In this document: piece after piece, positions 43,719-50,949 of the stretch
Position numbering within the stretch: the stretch's first letter is position 1
Layout: each line of letters starts with the position of its first letter
DNA from: Streptomyces sp. NRRL F-2580
GTDB lineage: Bacteria; Actinomycetota; Actinomycetes; Streptomycetales; Streptomycetaceae
DNA: 64,000 nucleotides
Direction of reading: 5' to 3'
Assembly: GCF_000720115.1 (NCBI RefSeq)
Contig: NZ_JOIR01000005.1
Coordinates: 248,001-312,000, forward strand
Position numbers and translations under genes: made by a program
The notes under the pieces: generated by a model
The model's database searches: none
Told to the model about the DNA's origin: nothing
What the model saw: the letters and a program-made list of their open reading frames with translations, nothing else

Positions 43719-44780
43719 ATGGACGTGCAGAAGAAGCTCGACGAGATCGTCGCGGCCGTCGGCGGCGCCCGGTCCATGCCCATGTCGGCCTCCTGCGTGA
43801 TCAACCGCGCCGAGCTGCTCGCCCAGCTCGAAGAGGTGCGCCAGGCGCTCCCCGGCTCGCTCGCGCAGGCTCAGGAGCTCATCGGCGGGCGGGAGCAGAT
43901 GGTCGAGGAGGCCCGCCGGGAGGCGGAGCGGATCATCGACGCCGCCCACAACCAGCGCGGCTCGCTGATCTCCGACACCGAGATCGCGCGGCGCTCCCAG
44001 GCCGAGGCGGACCGGATCCTCGACGAGGCCCGCCGGGAGGCCGAGGAGATCCGGGCCGAGGCCGACGACTACGTCGACAGCAAGCTGGCCAACTTCGAGG
44101 TCGTGCTGACCAAGACCATCGGTTCGGTGGACCGCGGCCGGGAGAAGCTGCTGGGCCGCGGCCCGGGCCTGGACGAGCACGGCTACCCGGACGCGGAGGC
44201 GCCCGAGCGCAGCCACGATCCCGAGACGCAGCGGCAGCAGGCGGACGCGTACGTGGACACCAAGCTGGCGACCTTCGAGGCGGTGCTGTCCAAGACCCTG
44301 GAGGCCGTGGGCCGCGGCCGCCAGAAGCTGCTGGGCCGGGTCCCGTCGGACGACCTGGGCGTGCACATGGCCGCCCAGGACGCGGCGGGGGGCCAGTCCT
44401 CGCGCTCCGCGAGCGACTCGGACTTCCTGGCGGGCCTGGCGGAGCCGGAGCAGCCGCACGTGCAGGCGCCGATCCCGGCCCAGGCCGAGCCCGCGTACGA
44501 CTCGTACTCCTACCAGCAGCCCGCCGCCCAGCAGCAGGACGCGTACTCCTACCAGGATCCGTACGGCGGCTACCAGCAGCAGCCCGACCCCTACGCGGCC
44601 TACCAGCAGCAGCCGGACCCTTACTCCGGTGCGGGCGCCGGCTCCACCGGAGCGGCTTACGCCGCGCACTACGATGCGCAGCAGCCGCAGGCGCAACAGC
44701 CCTCGCTCGACGAGACCAGCCTGTTCGACACGAGCATGATCAACCTGGACCAGCTGCGCCAGTACGAACAGGGGCGCTAG
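43719..44780 (+). CDS. SepIVA/DivIVA-like coiled-coil cell-envelope protein
   Basis: 353 residues. Residues 1-110 form a charged coiled coil (LEEVRQALPGSLAQAQELIG; RREAERIIDAAHNQRGSL; ADRILDEARREAEEIRAEAD). Two tandem 40-residue modules follow: YVDSKLANFEVVLTKT...GREKLLGR and YVDTKLATFEAVLSKT...GRQKLLGR. The C-terminus is Gln/Tyr/Pro-rich (YQQQPDPY repeats). Position between coaD and yceD-rpmF-rnc-mutM matches mycobacterial SepIVA, a DivIVA-domain protein of septation and intracellular membrane organisation. In Streptomyces a polarity role is inferred only. Confidence 0.82.
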   Translation: MDVQKKLDEIVAAVGGARSMPMSASCVINRAELLAQLEEVRQALPGSLAQAQELIGGREQMVEEARREAERIIDAAHNQRGSLISDTEIARRSQAEADRILDEARREAEEIRAEADDYVDSKLANFEVVLTKTIGSVDRGREKLLGRGPGLDEHGYPDAEAPERSHDPETQRQQADAYVDTKLATFEAVLSKTLEAVGRGRQKLLGRVPSDDLGVHMAAQDAAGGQSSRSASDSDFLAGLAEPEQPHVQAPIPAQAEPAYDSYSYQQPAAQQQDAYSYQDPYGGYQQQPDPYAAYQQQPDPYSGAGAGSTGAAYAAHYDAQQPQAQQPSLDETSLFDTSMINLDQLRQYEQGR

Positions 44781-44787
44781 CACCGGA

Positions 44788-44817
44788 TTGGGCGCTGGGC
44801 GCCGCTCCGGGTATCCT
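44788..44817 (+). promoter_or_regulatory. Predicted promoter of yceD-rpmF-rnc
   Basis: TTGGGC (44788-44793), 18-base spacer, TATCCT (44812-44817), in the 122-base gap before the DUF177 gene. Confidence 0.45.
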
Positions 44818-44902
44818 GGCTCTTCGGTCGCGCGTATGCACCGCGATCCGTGCTGCCCTTACGTGTGGCATACATGCAGCATTCTTTGACCTTCAGCGAT
44901 CT

Positions 44903-45571
44903 GTGAAAGCAGGAACGGCCCTGAATACCCACCTCGACCACCGCAACCCCCTCGTGTTCGACACGCACGAGCTGGGCCGGCGTCCTGGTGCCATGCAGCG
45001 GCTGTCCCGTGAGATCGCGGCACCGGCGGACCTCGGTCTCGCCGGCGTCATCTGGGTGCCGGAAGGCAGCCCGCTGAAGCTCAAGCTCCGCCTGGAGTCG
45101 GTCATGGAAGGGGTGCTTGTCACAGGCACCGCCCGTGCATCGGCCGTGGGGGAGTGCGTAAGGTGTCTGGAGTCCGTCGAGCGCGAGCTCAAGGCGGACT
45201 TCCAGGAGATGTTCTCGTACCCTGACGCCGACGACCGGAGCCGCTCCAAGGCGGAACCGGCCGACGACGCCGAGGACGACGAGGACACGCTCTTCCTCGA
45301 GGACGGTTTGTTCGACCTCGAACCCGTGCTGCGCGACGTGGTGGTGCTCGCACTGCCGCTGCAGCCGGTGTGCCGGGAGGACTGTCTCGGACTGTGCCCC
45401 GATTGCGGGCTCAGCCTGAACGACGACCCGGACCACCACCATGACGCCGTCGACATCCGTTGGGCGGCACTGCAAGGACTCGTCGTGACCGATCAGGACG
45501 ACGAGAAGGACAACATGAGCGGCACTGCCTCTGACGGAGTTCAGGGCGCCGCCGAGAAGCAGGAGAAGTAG
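44903..45571 (+). CDS. yceD: YceD (DUF177) family protein
   Basis: 222 residues. DUF177: N-terminal [16 protein letters not shown], central [28 protein letters not shown] and C-terminal [20 protein letters not shown]. The paired cysteines suggest metal binding. The family is nearly always next to rpmF and is implicated in 23S rRNA/ribosome assembly; the chloroplast homolog affects 23S processing. The start is uncertain: GTG 44903 is the available standard codon, though family alignments suggest the protein could begin at [10 protein letters not shown]. It is three bases from rpmF. Confidence 0.88.
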   Translation: MKAGTALNTHLDHRNPLVFDTHELGRRPGAMQRLSREIAAPADLGLAGVIWVPEGSPLKLKLRLESVMEGVLVTGTARASAVGECVRCLESVERELKADFQEMFSYPDADDRSRSKAEPADDAEDDEDTLFLEDGLFDLEPVLRDVVVLALPLQPVCREDCLGLCPDCGLSLNDDPDHHHDAVDIRWAALQGLVVTDQDDEKDNMSGTASDGVQGAAEKQEK

Positions 45572-45573
45572 CC

Positions 45574-45747
45574 GTGGCTGTTCCGAAGCGGAAGATGTCG
45601 CGCAGCAACACGCGCCACCGCCGGTCGCAGTGGAAGGCTGCGGTCCCCACCCTGGTTTCGTGCGAGCGTTGCCAGGAGCCGAAGCTCCAGCACATTGCGT
45701 GCCCGAGCTGCGGCACCTACAACAAGCGCCAGGTCCTCGAGGTCTGA
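45574..45747 (+). CDS. rpmF: Ribosomal protein L32 (zinc-ribbon form)
   Basis: 57 residues: [20 protein letters not shown], then [20 protein letters not shown], ending KRQVLEV. Four cysteines form a zinc ribbon, so this is the C+ form like L28 above. GTG 45574 lies downstream of GGAGAAG within the yceD end. Confidence 0.96.
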   Translation: MAVPKRKMSRSNTRHRRSQWKAAVPTLVSCERCQEPKLQHIACPSCGTYNKRQVLEV

Positions 45748-45766
45748 GCGGCTGGTGAGAGGCGCA

Positions 45767-46612
45767 ATGTCTGAGCTGTCCAACGCTGAGAAGCAGGCAG
45801 ACAGTAACAACGCGGCCTCGTCCCACACGCTTCTGGAAGGGCGGCTCGGGTATCAACTCGAGTCCGCCCTTCTGGTGCGTGCACTGACCCACCGCTCGTA
45901 CGCGTACGAGAACGGCGGTCTGCCCACCAACGAACGCCTGGAGTTCCTCGGGGACTCCGTGCTGGGCCTGGTGGTCACGGACACGCTGTACACGACCCAC
46001 CCCGATCTTCCCGAAGGCCAGCTGGCCAAGCTTCGGGCCGCGGTGGTCAACTCGCGCGCACTGGCGGAGGTCGGGCGCGGCCTCGAACTCGGCTCCTTCA
46101 TCCGGCTCGGCCGGGGCGAAGAGGGCACGGGCGGCCGGGACAAGGCCTCCATCCTCGCCGACACCCTTGAAGCGGTGATCGGCGCGGTCTACCTCGACCA
46201 GGGCCTCGACGCGGCCTCGGAGCTGGTTCACCGGCTCTTCGACCCGCTCATCGAGAAGTCCTCGAACCTCGGGGCCGGCCTGGACTGGAAGACCAGTCTC
46301 CAGGAGCTCACGGCGGCCGAAGGTCTTGGCGTACCGGAATATCTGGTCACCGAGACCGGTCCGGACCACGAGAAGACCTTCACTGCTGCCGCTCGCGTCG
46401 GTGGTGTCTCGTACGGCACCGGCACCGGCCGCAGCAAGAAGGAAGCGGAACAGCAAGCCGCGGAGTCCGCCTGGCGCGGCATCCGCACCGCGGCGGACGA
46501 GCGGATCGCGGCGGCCGCCGTGGCCGCCGCCGCTCCGGCCGAGGTCCCGGCTCCGGCCGTGGCCGAGGACGGCGGGGTGCCGACGCCCGCCGATCCGGCG
46601 CCGGACGCCTGA
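45767..46612 (+). CDS. rnc: Ribonuclease III
   Basis: 281 residues. Double-strand-specific endoribonuclease for rRNA processing and mRNA decay. Catalytic signature [18 protein letters not shown] (acidic residues intact), [10 protein letters not shown], then the dsRNA-binding domain ([20 protein letters not shown] to [10 protein letters not shown]). The Ala/Pro-rich 40-residue tail is typical of Streptomyces. This enzyme is AbsB in S. coelicolor, a global regulator of antibiotic production. ATG 45767 follows GTGAGAGG. Confidence 0.95.
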   Translation: MSELSNAEKQADSNNAASSHTLLEGRLGYQLESALLVRALTHRSYAYENGGLPTNERLEFLGDSVLGLVVTDTLYTTHPDLPEGQLAKLRAAVVNSRALAEVGRGLELGSFIRLGRGEEGTGGRDKASILADTLEAVIGAVYLDQGLDAASELVHRLFDPLIEKSSNLGAGLDWKTSLQELTAAEGLGVPEYLVTETGPDHEKTFTAAARVGGVSYGTGTGRSKKEAEQQAAESAWRGIRTAADERIAAAAVAAAAPAEVPAPAVAEDGGVPTPADPAPDA

Positions 46613-46632
46613 CCCTTCCTTCCGGAAGTGCC

Positions 46633-46661
46633 CGCCCGCCCCTGCCTCGCAGGGGCGGGCG
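46633..46661 (+). terminator. Terminator after rnc
   Basis: 12-bp perfect stem CGCCCGCCCCTG / CAGGGGCGGGCG with loop CCTCG, 20 bases past the rnc stop; mutM therefore likely has its own promoter. Confidence 0.85.
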
Positions 46662-46727
46662 ATTCCGTTTACAGGGGGCCGGTACGCTCGCCGGGAGCGT
46701 CCAGATCCGCGTCCCCGGAGGTGCACC

Positions 46728-47612
46728 GTGCCCGAGCTGCCCGAAGTCGAAGTCGTGCGGCGGGGGCTGGAGCGCTGGGTGGCCGGGCGGACGATCGAGG
46801 CGGTCGAGGTCCTGCACCCGCGGGCCGTACGCCGCCACCCGGGCGGCGGGGCCGACTTCGCGGAGCGGCTGCGCGGGGAGACCGTCGGAGTGCCGCAGCG
46901 GCGCGGGAAGTACCTGTGGCTGCCGCTGGAGGGGCGGGACCTGTCCGTGCTCGGGCACCTCGGGATGAGCGGGCAGCTGCTGGTGCAGCCGCAGGACGCC
47001 CCCGACGAGAAGCACCTGCGGATCCGCGTGCGGTTCACTGATTCCGACAGCGGCTCCGCCGCGGGCGCCGCCGGGACGGAGCTGCGCTTCGTGGACCAGC
47101 GGACCTTCGGCGGGCTCTCCCTGCACGACAACACGGCCGACGGGCTGCCGGACGTCATCGCGCACATCGCCCGGGACCCGCTCGACCCGCTCTTCGACGA
47201 GGGGGCGTACCACCTCGCGCTGCGCGCCAAGCGGACCACCGTCAAGCGGGCGCTGCTGGACCAGTCCCTGATCAGCGGGGTCGGCAACATCTACGCCGAC
47301 GAGGCGCTGTGGCGCGCCAGGCTGCACTACGAGCGCCCCACCGCCAATCTCACGCGCCCCCGGAGCGCCGAACTCCTCGGCCACGTCCGGGACGTCATGA
47401 ACGCCGCCCTCGCGGTCGGCGGCACCAGCTTCGACAGCCTGTACGTCAACGTCAACGGCGAGTCGGGCTACTTCGACCGCTCGCTCGACGCCTACGGGCG
47501 CGAGGACGAGCCGTGCCGGCGATGCGGCACCCCGATGCGGCGCCGCCCGTGGATGAACCGGTCGAGCTACTTCTGCCCGCGCTGTCAGAGGCCGCCGCGC
47601 GTGGTGTCGTAG
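46728..47612 (+). CDS. mutM: Formamidopyrimidine-DNA glycosylase
   Basis: 294 residues. Removes 8-oxoguanine and FaPy from DNA. Starts with the catalytic [14 protein letters not shown] (Pro/Glu after Met processing), contains [25 protein letters not shown] and the C-terminal zinc finger [28 protein letters not shown] 46728 follows CGGAGGTGC. The last 28 bases overlap the end of the convergent HxlR gene. Confidence 0.95.
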   Translation: MPELPEVEVVRRGLERWVAGRTIEAVEVLHPRAVRRHPGGGADFAERLRGETVGVPQRRGKYLWLPLEGRDLSVLGHLGMSGQLLVQPQDAPDEKHLRIRVRFTDSDSGSAAGAAGTELRFVDQRTFGGLSLHDNTADGLPDVIAHIARDPLDPLFDEGAYHLALRAKRTTVKRALLDQSLISGVGNIYADEALWRARLHYERPTANLTRPRSAELLGHVRDVMNAALAVGGTSFDSLYVNVNGESGYFDRSLDAYGREDEPCRRCGTPMRRRPWMNRSSYFCPRCQRPPRVVS

Positions 47613-47989
47613 GCCTCGCGGGCGGTGAGCACCGCGGGCATGTTGCCCTCCAGGCAGTGGATGAGCGAGAGCAGCCGCTCCGCGACCTCCATGCCGAGCG
47701 GGGTCAGCTCGTAGTCGACGCGCGGCGGGTTCGTGGGCTGGGCCTCGCGGTTGACTATGCCGTCGCGCTCCAGCGCGTGGAGGGTCTGGGAGAGCATCTT
47801 CTCGCTGACGCCCTCCACCCGGCGGCGCAGTTCGTTGAAGCGGCAGGGGCCTTCGCGCAGGGCGCCCACGGTGAGGCTGCCCCAGCGGCCGGTGACGTGT
47901 TCCAGGGTCTCGCGGGACGGGCAGGCACGCGCGAAGACGTCGAACGGTTGCTCGGTCTCGGCGGCTTCGGTTCGGACAGGGGTCTCCAT
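47585..47989 (-). CDS. HxlR-family transcriptional regulator
   Basis: 134 residues. Single MarR-like winged helix of the HxlR family: [49 protein letters not shown] and [20 protein letters not shown] 47989 is chosen over an upstream GTG-type extension because family members begin near the conserved Cys. It diverges from a flavoprotein reductase gene, the classic arrangement for thiol/quinone/aldehyde-responsive HxlR-type regulators; the Cys near residue 24 could be the sensor. Confidence 0.9.
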   Translation of the reverse strand: METPVRTEAAETEQPFDVFARACPSRETLEHVTGRWGSLTVGALREGPCRFNELRRRVEGVSEKMLSQTLHALERDGIVNREAQPTNPPRVDYELTPLGMEVAERLLSLIHCLEGNMPAVLTAREAYDTTRGGL

Positions 47990-48128
47990 AGGAAGAGCGT
48001 ACTCCTCTACAGCGCTAACCGGAGGGTTGCGCTTTCCGAAAGTTAGTGCTTCTCTGGGTGTCGTCACAGTCCTGCTCCCACCGCACCGCGCTCAGTGCGG
48101 CGGCGGGAGTTTCCTGAGGGAGAGCACC

Positions 48129-48740
48129 TTGTCCGGTATCGCGCACACCCCCGTCGTCTCGATCGCCTACCACTCCGGCTACGGCCACACCGCAGTGATC
48201 GCCGAGGCGGTGCGCAGTGGCGCCGCCGACGCGGGCGCCACCGTCCACCTGATCAAGGTCGACGAGATCGACGACGCGCAGTGGGAGCTGCTCGACGCGT
48301 CCGACGCGATCGTCTTCGGCTCCCCGACCTACATGGGCACCGCCTCCGGCGCCTTCCACGTCTTCGCGGAGGCCACCTCGAAGCGCTGGTTCGGTGACGC
48401 CTGGCAGGACAAGGTCGCCGCCGGCTTCACGAACTCCGCGTCCAAGAGCGGCGACAAGCTGCACACCCTGCAGTTCTTCCAGATCCTCGCCGCCCAGCAC
48501 GGCATGAGCTGGGTCAACCTGGGCCTGAAGCCGGGCTGGAACAGCAGCACGGCCTCGGAGAACGACCTCAACCGCCTCGGTGTCTTCGCCGGCGCCGCCG
48601 CCCAGAGCAACTCCGACGAGGGCGCGGACGCCGTTCACAAGGCCGACATCGCGACCGCCGAGCACCTGGGCCGCCGCGTCGCCGAGCAGACCCGCATCGT
48701 GATCGCGGGCCGCGCGGCCCTGGCCGCCGTCGGCGTCTGA
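48129..48740 (+). CDS. Flavodoxin/NAD(P)H-dependent quinone oxidoreductase family protein
   Basis: 203 residues of the WrbA/flavodoxin type: SIAYHSGYGHTAVIAEAV phosphate-binding loop near residue 10, GSPTYMGTASGAFHVFAEAT and a FTNSASKSGDKLHTL segment. FMN-dependent reduction of quinones or similar oxidants is likely. TTG 48129 is supported by GAGGGAGAG four bases upstream. Expected to be controlled by the divergent HxlR gene. Confidence 0.87.
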   Translation: MSGIAHTPVVSIAYHSGYGHTAVIAEAVRSGAADAGATVHLIKVDEIDDAQWELLDASDAIVFGSPTYMGTASGAFHVFAEATSKRWFGDAWQDKVAAGFTNSASKSGDKLHTLQFFQILAAQHGMSWVNLGLKPGWNSSTASENDLNRLGVFAGAAAQSNSDEGADAVHKADIATAEHLGRRVAEQTRIVIAGRAALAAVGV

Positions 48741-48790
48741 GCCCGAGTGGCCGCGGCGCTCGCGCCGGTGGCCGTGGGGGGTGTCTCCCG

Positions 48791-49738
48791 CTAGAAGCCG
48801 AAGTCCTGGGTCCACCAGGGGCCGCCGTCGGCGAAGTGGGCGCCGACTCCCAGGGTGCGGAACTCGCAGTTGAGGATGTTGGCCTTGTGGCCCGGGCTGT
48901 TCATCCAGGCCTTCATCACGGCCTCGGCGTCACCCTGGCCACGGGCGATGTTCTCGCCTCCGAGGCCGGAGATGCCGGCCTTGGCGGCGCGGTCCCACGG
49001 GCTGTTGCCGTCGGGGTCGTCGTGACTGAAGAAGCCCCGGGTGGCCATGTCCTTGCTGAAGGCTCCGGCCAGCGTCGCGAGCGGCGGATTGGCCCGGACC
49101 GGACCGCACCCGGCCATCGCTCGCTCCTGGTTCACCAGGGTGACCACGGCGGCCTCCTCGGCGGAGTGACCGTCCAGGTCCGGCGGGGTCGCGGGGGCAG
49201 TCGGCTTCGAGGGCTCCGGGGCCGGCTTCGAAGGTGCCGGAACCGGCTTCGAAGGCGCCGGAACCGGCTTCTTCTGCGGGGCCTTGGTGGCGGGAGCGGG
49301 CTTGGCCGAAGGCAGGGTGCTCGGCGCGGCGGACGCGGCGGCGCTCGGCGAGGCCGAGGGTGAGGCCGGGGCGGAGGGGGAGGCCGAGGCCGAGGGGGAC
49401 GGCGAGGCCGACGGGGAAGGCGAGGCCGACGGGCTCTTGGAGGGGGAACCGGAGGCGGTGCCCGTGCCGGCACGGCCGGACAGGCTGGCGAGGCCGCCCT
49501 GCTGCTCGGCCGCGGAGTCCGGAGTGGGCGAGGCCTTGGCCTTGGCTGCCGGGGTGGCGTCGGCACCCGTACCGCTGACGCCCACATAGGGGAACGAGGC
49601 GCCGACCGGCACCACGCCCGTGGTGACGGCCGCCGTGCCGAGGACCACGGCCACCGAGACGCCCAGCAGGCTGGTGCGCAGGACGGTGCCGCGCTTGCCG
49701 CCGCTGCGCGGCGCGGCGTTGAGTCGGTGGCGTCCCAT
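48791..49738 (-). CDS. Secreted CAP/SCP-domain protein
   Basis: 315 residues. A cationic N-terminus and hydrophobic helix (residues 20-45) act as signal or anchor. Residues 60-185 are a Ser/Pro/Ala/Lys low-complexity spacer with SPSAS and VPAPSKP repeats. Residues 190-315 are a CAP domain: VVTLVNQERAMAGCGPV, DMATRGFFSHDDPDGNSPWD, ENIARGQGDAEAVMKAWMNS, PGHKANIL, ending WWTQDFGF. Extracellular; CAP proteins bind sterols, lipids or metals, but the bacterial role is unclear. A perfect 20-base palindrome lies 40 bases upstream of the start. Confidence 0.88.
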   Translation of the reverse strand: MGRHRLNAAPRSGGKRGTVLRTSLLGVSVAVVLGTAAVTTGVVPVGASFPYVGVSGTGADATPAAKAKASPTPDSAAEQQGGLASLSGRAGTGTASGSPSKSPSASPSPSASPSPSASASPSAPASPSASPSAAASAAPSTLPSAKPAPATKAPQKKPVPAPSKPVPAPSKPAPEPSKPTAPATPPDLDGHSAEEAAVVTLVNQERAMAGCGPVRANPPLATLAGAFSKDMATRGFFSHDDPDGNSPWDRAAKAGISGLGGENIARGQGDAEAVMKAWMNSPGHKANILNCEFRTLGVGAHFADGGPWWTQDFGF

Positions 49739-49777
49739 CGCTGTCGTGCCTTCCTTGCCGGATCAAGATCGTCCCTT

Positions 49778-49797
49778 ACTCACCCAAATGGGTGAGT
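49778..49797. promoter_or_regulatory. 20-base palindrome between the CAP gene and acyP
   Basis: ACTCACCCAAATGGGTGAGT: perfect 8-bp arms around AAAT. It sits 40 bases from the CAP start and 79 from acyP, so it may be an operator for either gene. I do not recognise the regulator. Confidence 0.55.
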
Positions 49798-49875
49798 TCG
49801 TTGCTGCGCGACTGTACGCCATGGGGCCAGGGGGGCGATGTGTCCGGAAAGTGATCGCCCGGTTAGCGTTCACGC

Positions 49876-50157
49876 ATGAACGAAGATGTCCGTCTGACCG
49901 CCTGGGTGCGCGGCCGTGTGCAGGGAGTGGGCTTCCGCTGGTTCACCAGGGAGAACGCCTTGGAGATCGGCGGCGTCGTCGGCTTCGCGCTCAACCTCGA
50001 CGACGGGCGAGTACAGGTGGTCGCCGAAGGTCAACGTGAGAATTGCCACCGGCTGCTCGACTGGCTGCGCTCCGCCGACACGCCCGGCAGGGTGGACGGA
50101 GTGACAGAGATCTGGGGCACACCGCGCGGTGGCTACGACGGATTCGGGATGCGGTGA
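49876..50157 (+). CDS. acyP: Acylphosphatase
   Basis: 93 residues. Small alpha/beta hydrolase of acyl phosphates. Catalytic [16 protein letters not shown] carries the phosphate-binding loop and Arg; the substrate-site Asn is in [15 protein letters not shown] at 49864-49869 lies six bases before the ATG, fitting a leaderless transcript. It lies about 0.8 kb upstream of smc, a neighbourhood I recall from other Streptomyces. Confidence 0.92.
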   Translation: MNEDVRLTAWVRGRVQGVGFRWFTRENALEIGGVVGFALNLDDGRVQVVAEGQRENCHRLLDWLRSADTPGRVDGVTEIWGTPRGGYDGFGMR

Positions 50158-50506
50158 CCGATCGACTGATCATGCACTCATCACATGTCTGAGCGTCCGT
50201 ACACGGTCGGAACTGCGCATTCGTCGCCGACGCGTTGCCGACGGGAGCGAACCGTGGAAGGCTCGGAGATGAGGATGATCTCCGCGCGCCCTGCCGGGGC
50301 CGGAACACCCACCGATACGGGGTGTGATCGTGTTGACCGTCAAACTTTTTGGTGAGACGCTGGAAGCCCCGCGCACCCTGAGCTGTTTGGCAGTGTTGGC
50401 AGTAGTAAGCGCAGTGACTGTCAGTCGCTGCCGGACATCCGCGGGTGCGATTCCCTCACGACCCACACCGCTTCGGTCGGTCACTCAGTGTGGAGGACCA
50501 TCCATC
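50158..50506. other. Intergenic region with dyads upstream of a small coiled-coil gene
   Basis: About 350 bases without a gene. It holds TTGACCGTCAA (50333-50343, 5-bp arms) and a longer dyad at 50411-50431 whose arms GCAGTGACTG and CAGTCGCTGC flank a single T with one mismatch. Probable promoter and leader for the gene at 50507; no further structure recognised. Confidence 0.4.
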
Positions 50507-50725
50507 ATGGCAAAGGCGCTTCTCGGTTACGTCGGCGGTTCCGATCCGCGACTCCTCGCCGAGATGCGACGGCTTCAGCAGCGCGTCCAGGACCTCGAGT
50601 CCGAGCTCGTACGGATTCAGTCTGAAAATGACGCGCTGAACGCGGCCGCCGCTCAGCACGACGGAGACTCGCTGCTGGACCGCATCGACATCGACGTACC
50701 CCAGGCGGAGCCTGCGCTCACCTGA
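50507..50725 (+). CDS. Small coiled-coil protein, function unknown
   Basis: 72 residues. N-terminus AKALLGYVGGSDPRLLAEM, then a short coiled coil (RRLQQRVQDLESELVRIQSE) and an acidic tail. ATG 50507 follows TGGAGGACC. I recall a near-identical small protein at this place before smc in Streptomyces, so it is probably conserved. A UUCG-loop terminator follows directly. Function unknown. Confidence 0.82.
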   Translation: MAKALLGYVGGSDPRLLAEMRRLQQRVQDLESELVRIQSENDALNAAAAQHDGDSLLDRIDIDVPQAEPALT

Positions 50726-50768
50726 TCCGCGCTCACTCGTCGCTCGACTCCAGCCCCGTCAGATCTGC

Positions 50769-50790
50769 AAGGGACGCTTCGGCGTCCCTT
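50769..50790 (+). terminator. Terminator with TTCG tetraloop
   Basis: 9-bp stem AAGGGACGC / GCGTCCCTT closed by TTCG and followed by CTTTCTTT, 44 bases past the small coiled-coil gene. Confidence 0.88.
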
Positions 50791-50949
50791 CTTTCTTTGA
50801 CCGCTCCCTCGCCCCCTGCGCCCAGCCCCTCCCGCCGTGCCCTCCGCACCGGGACCAGGGGGCCAGGTGGGGGGCGTGATGCCTTTAGCGTCAGTGGTGC
50901 CCTGCACCTTCATGGGTGAAACCGAACGTGACAGGTAGAGTCCGGCGGC

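Noticed and set aside
49180..49500. Repetitive Ser/Pro/Ala DNA in the CAP gene as a pseudogene signal
   Set aside because: The frame is open from signal to CAP domain; such spacers are normal in secreted actinobacterial proteins.
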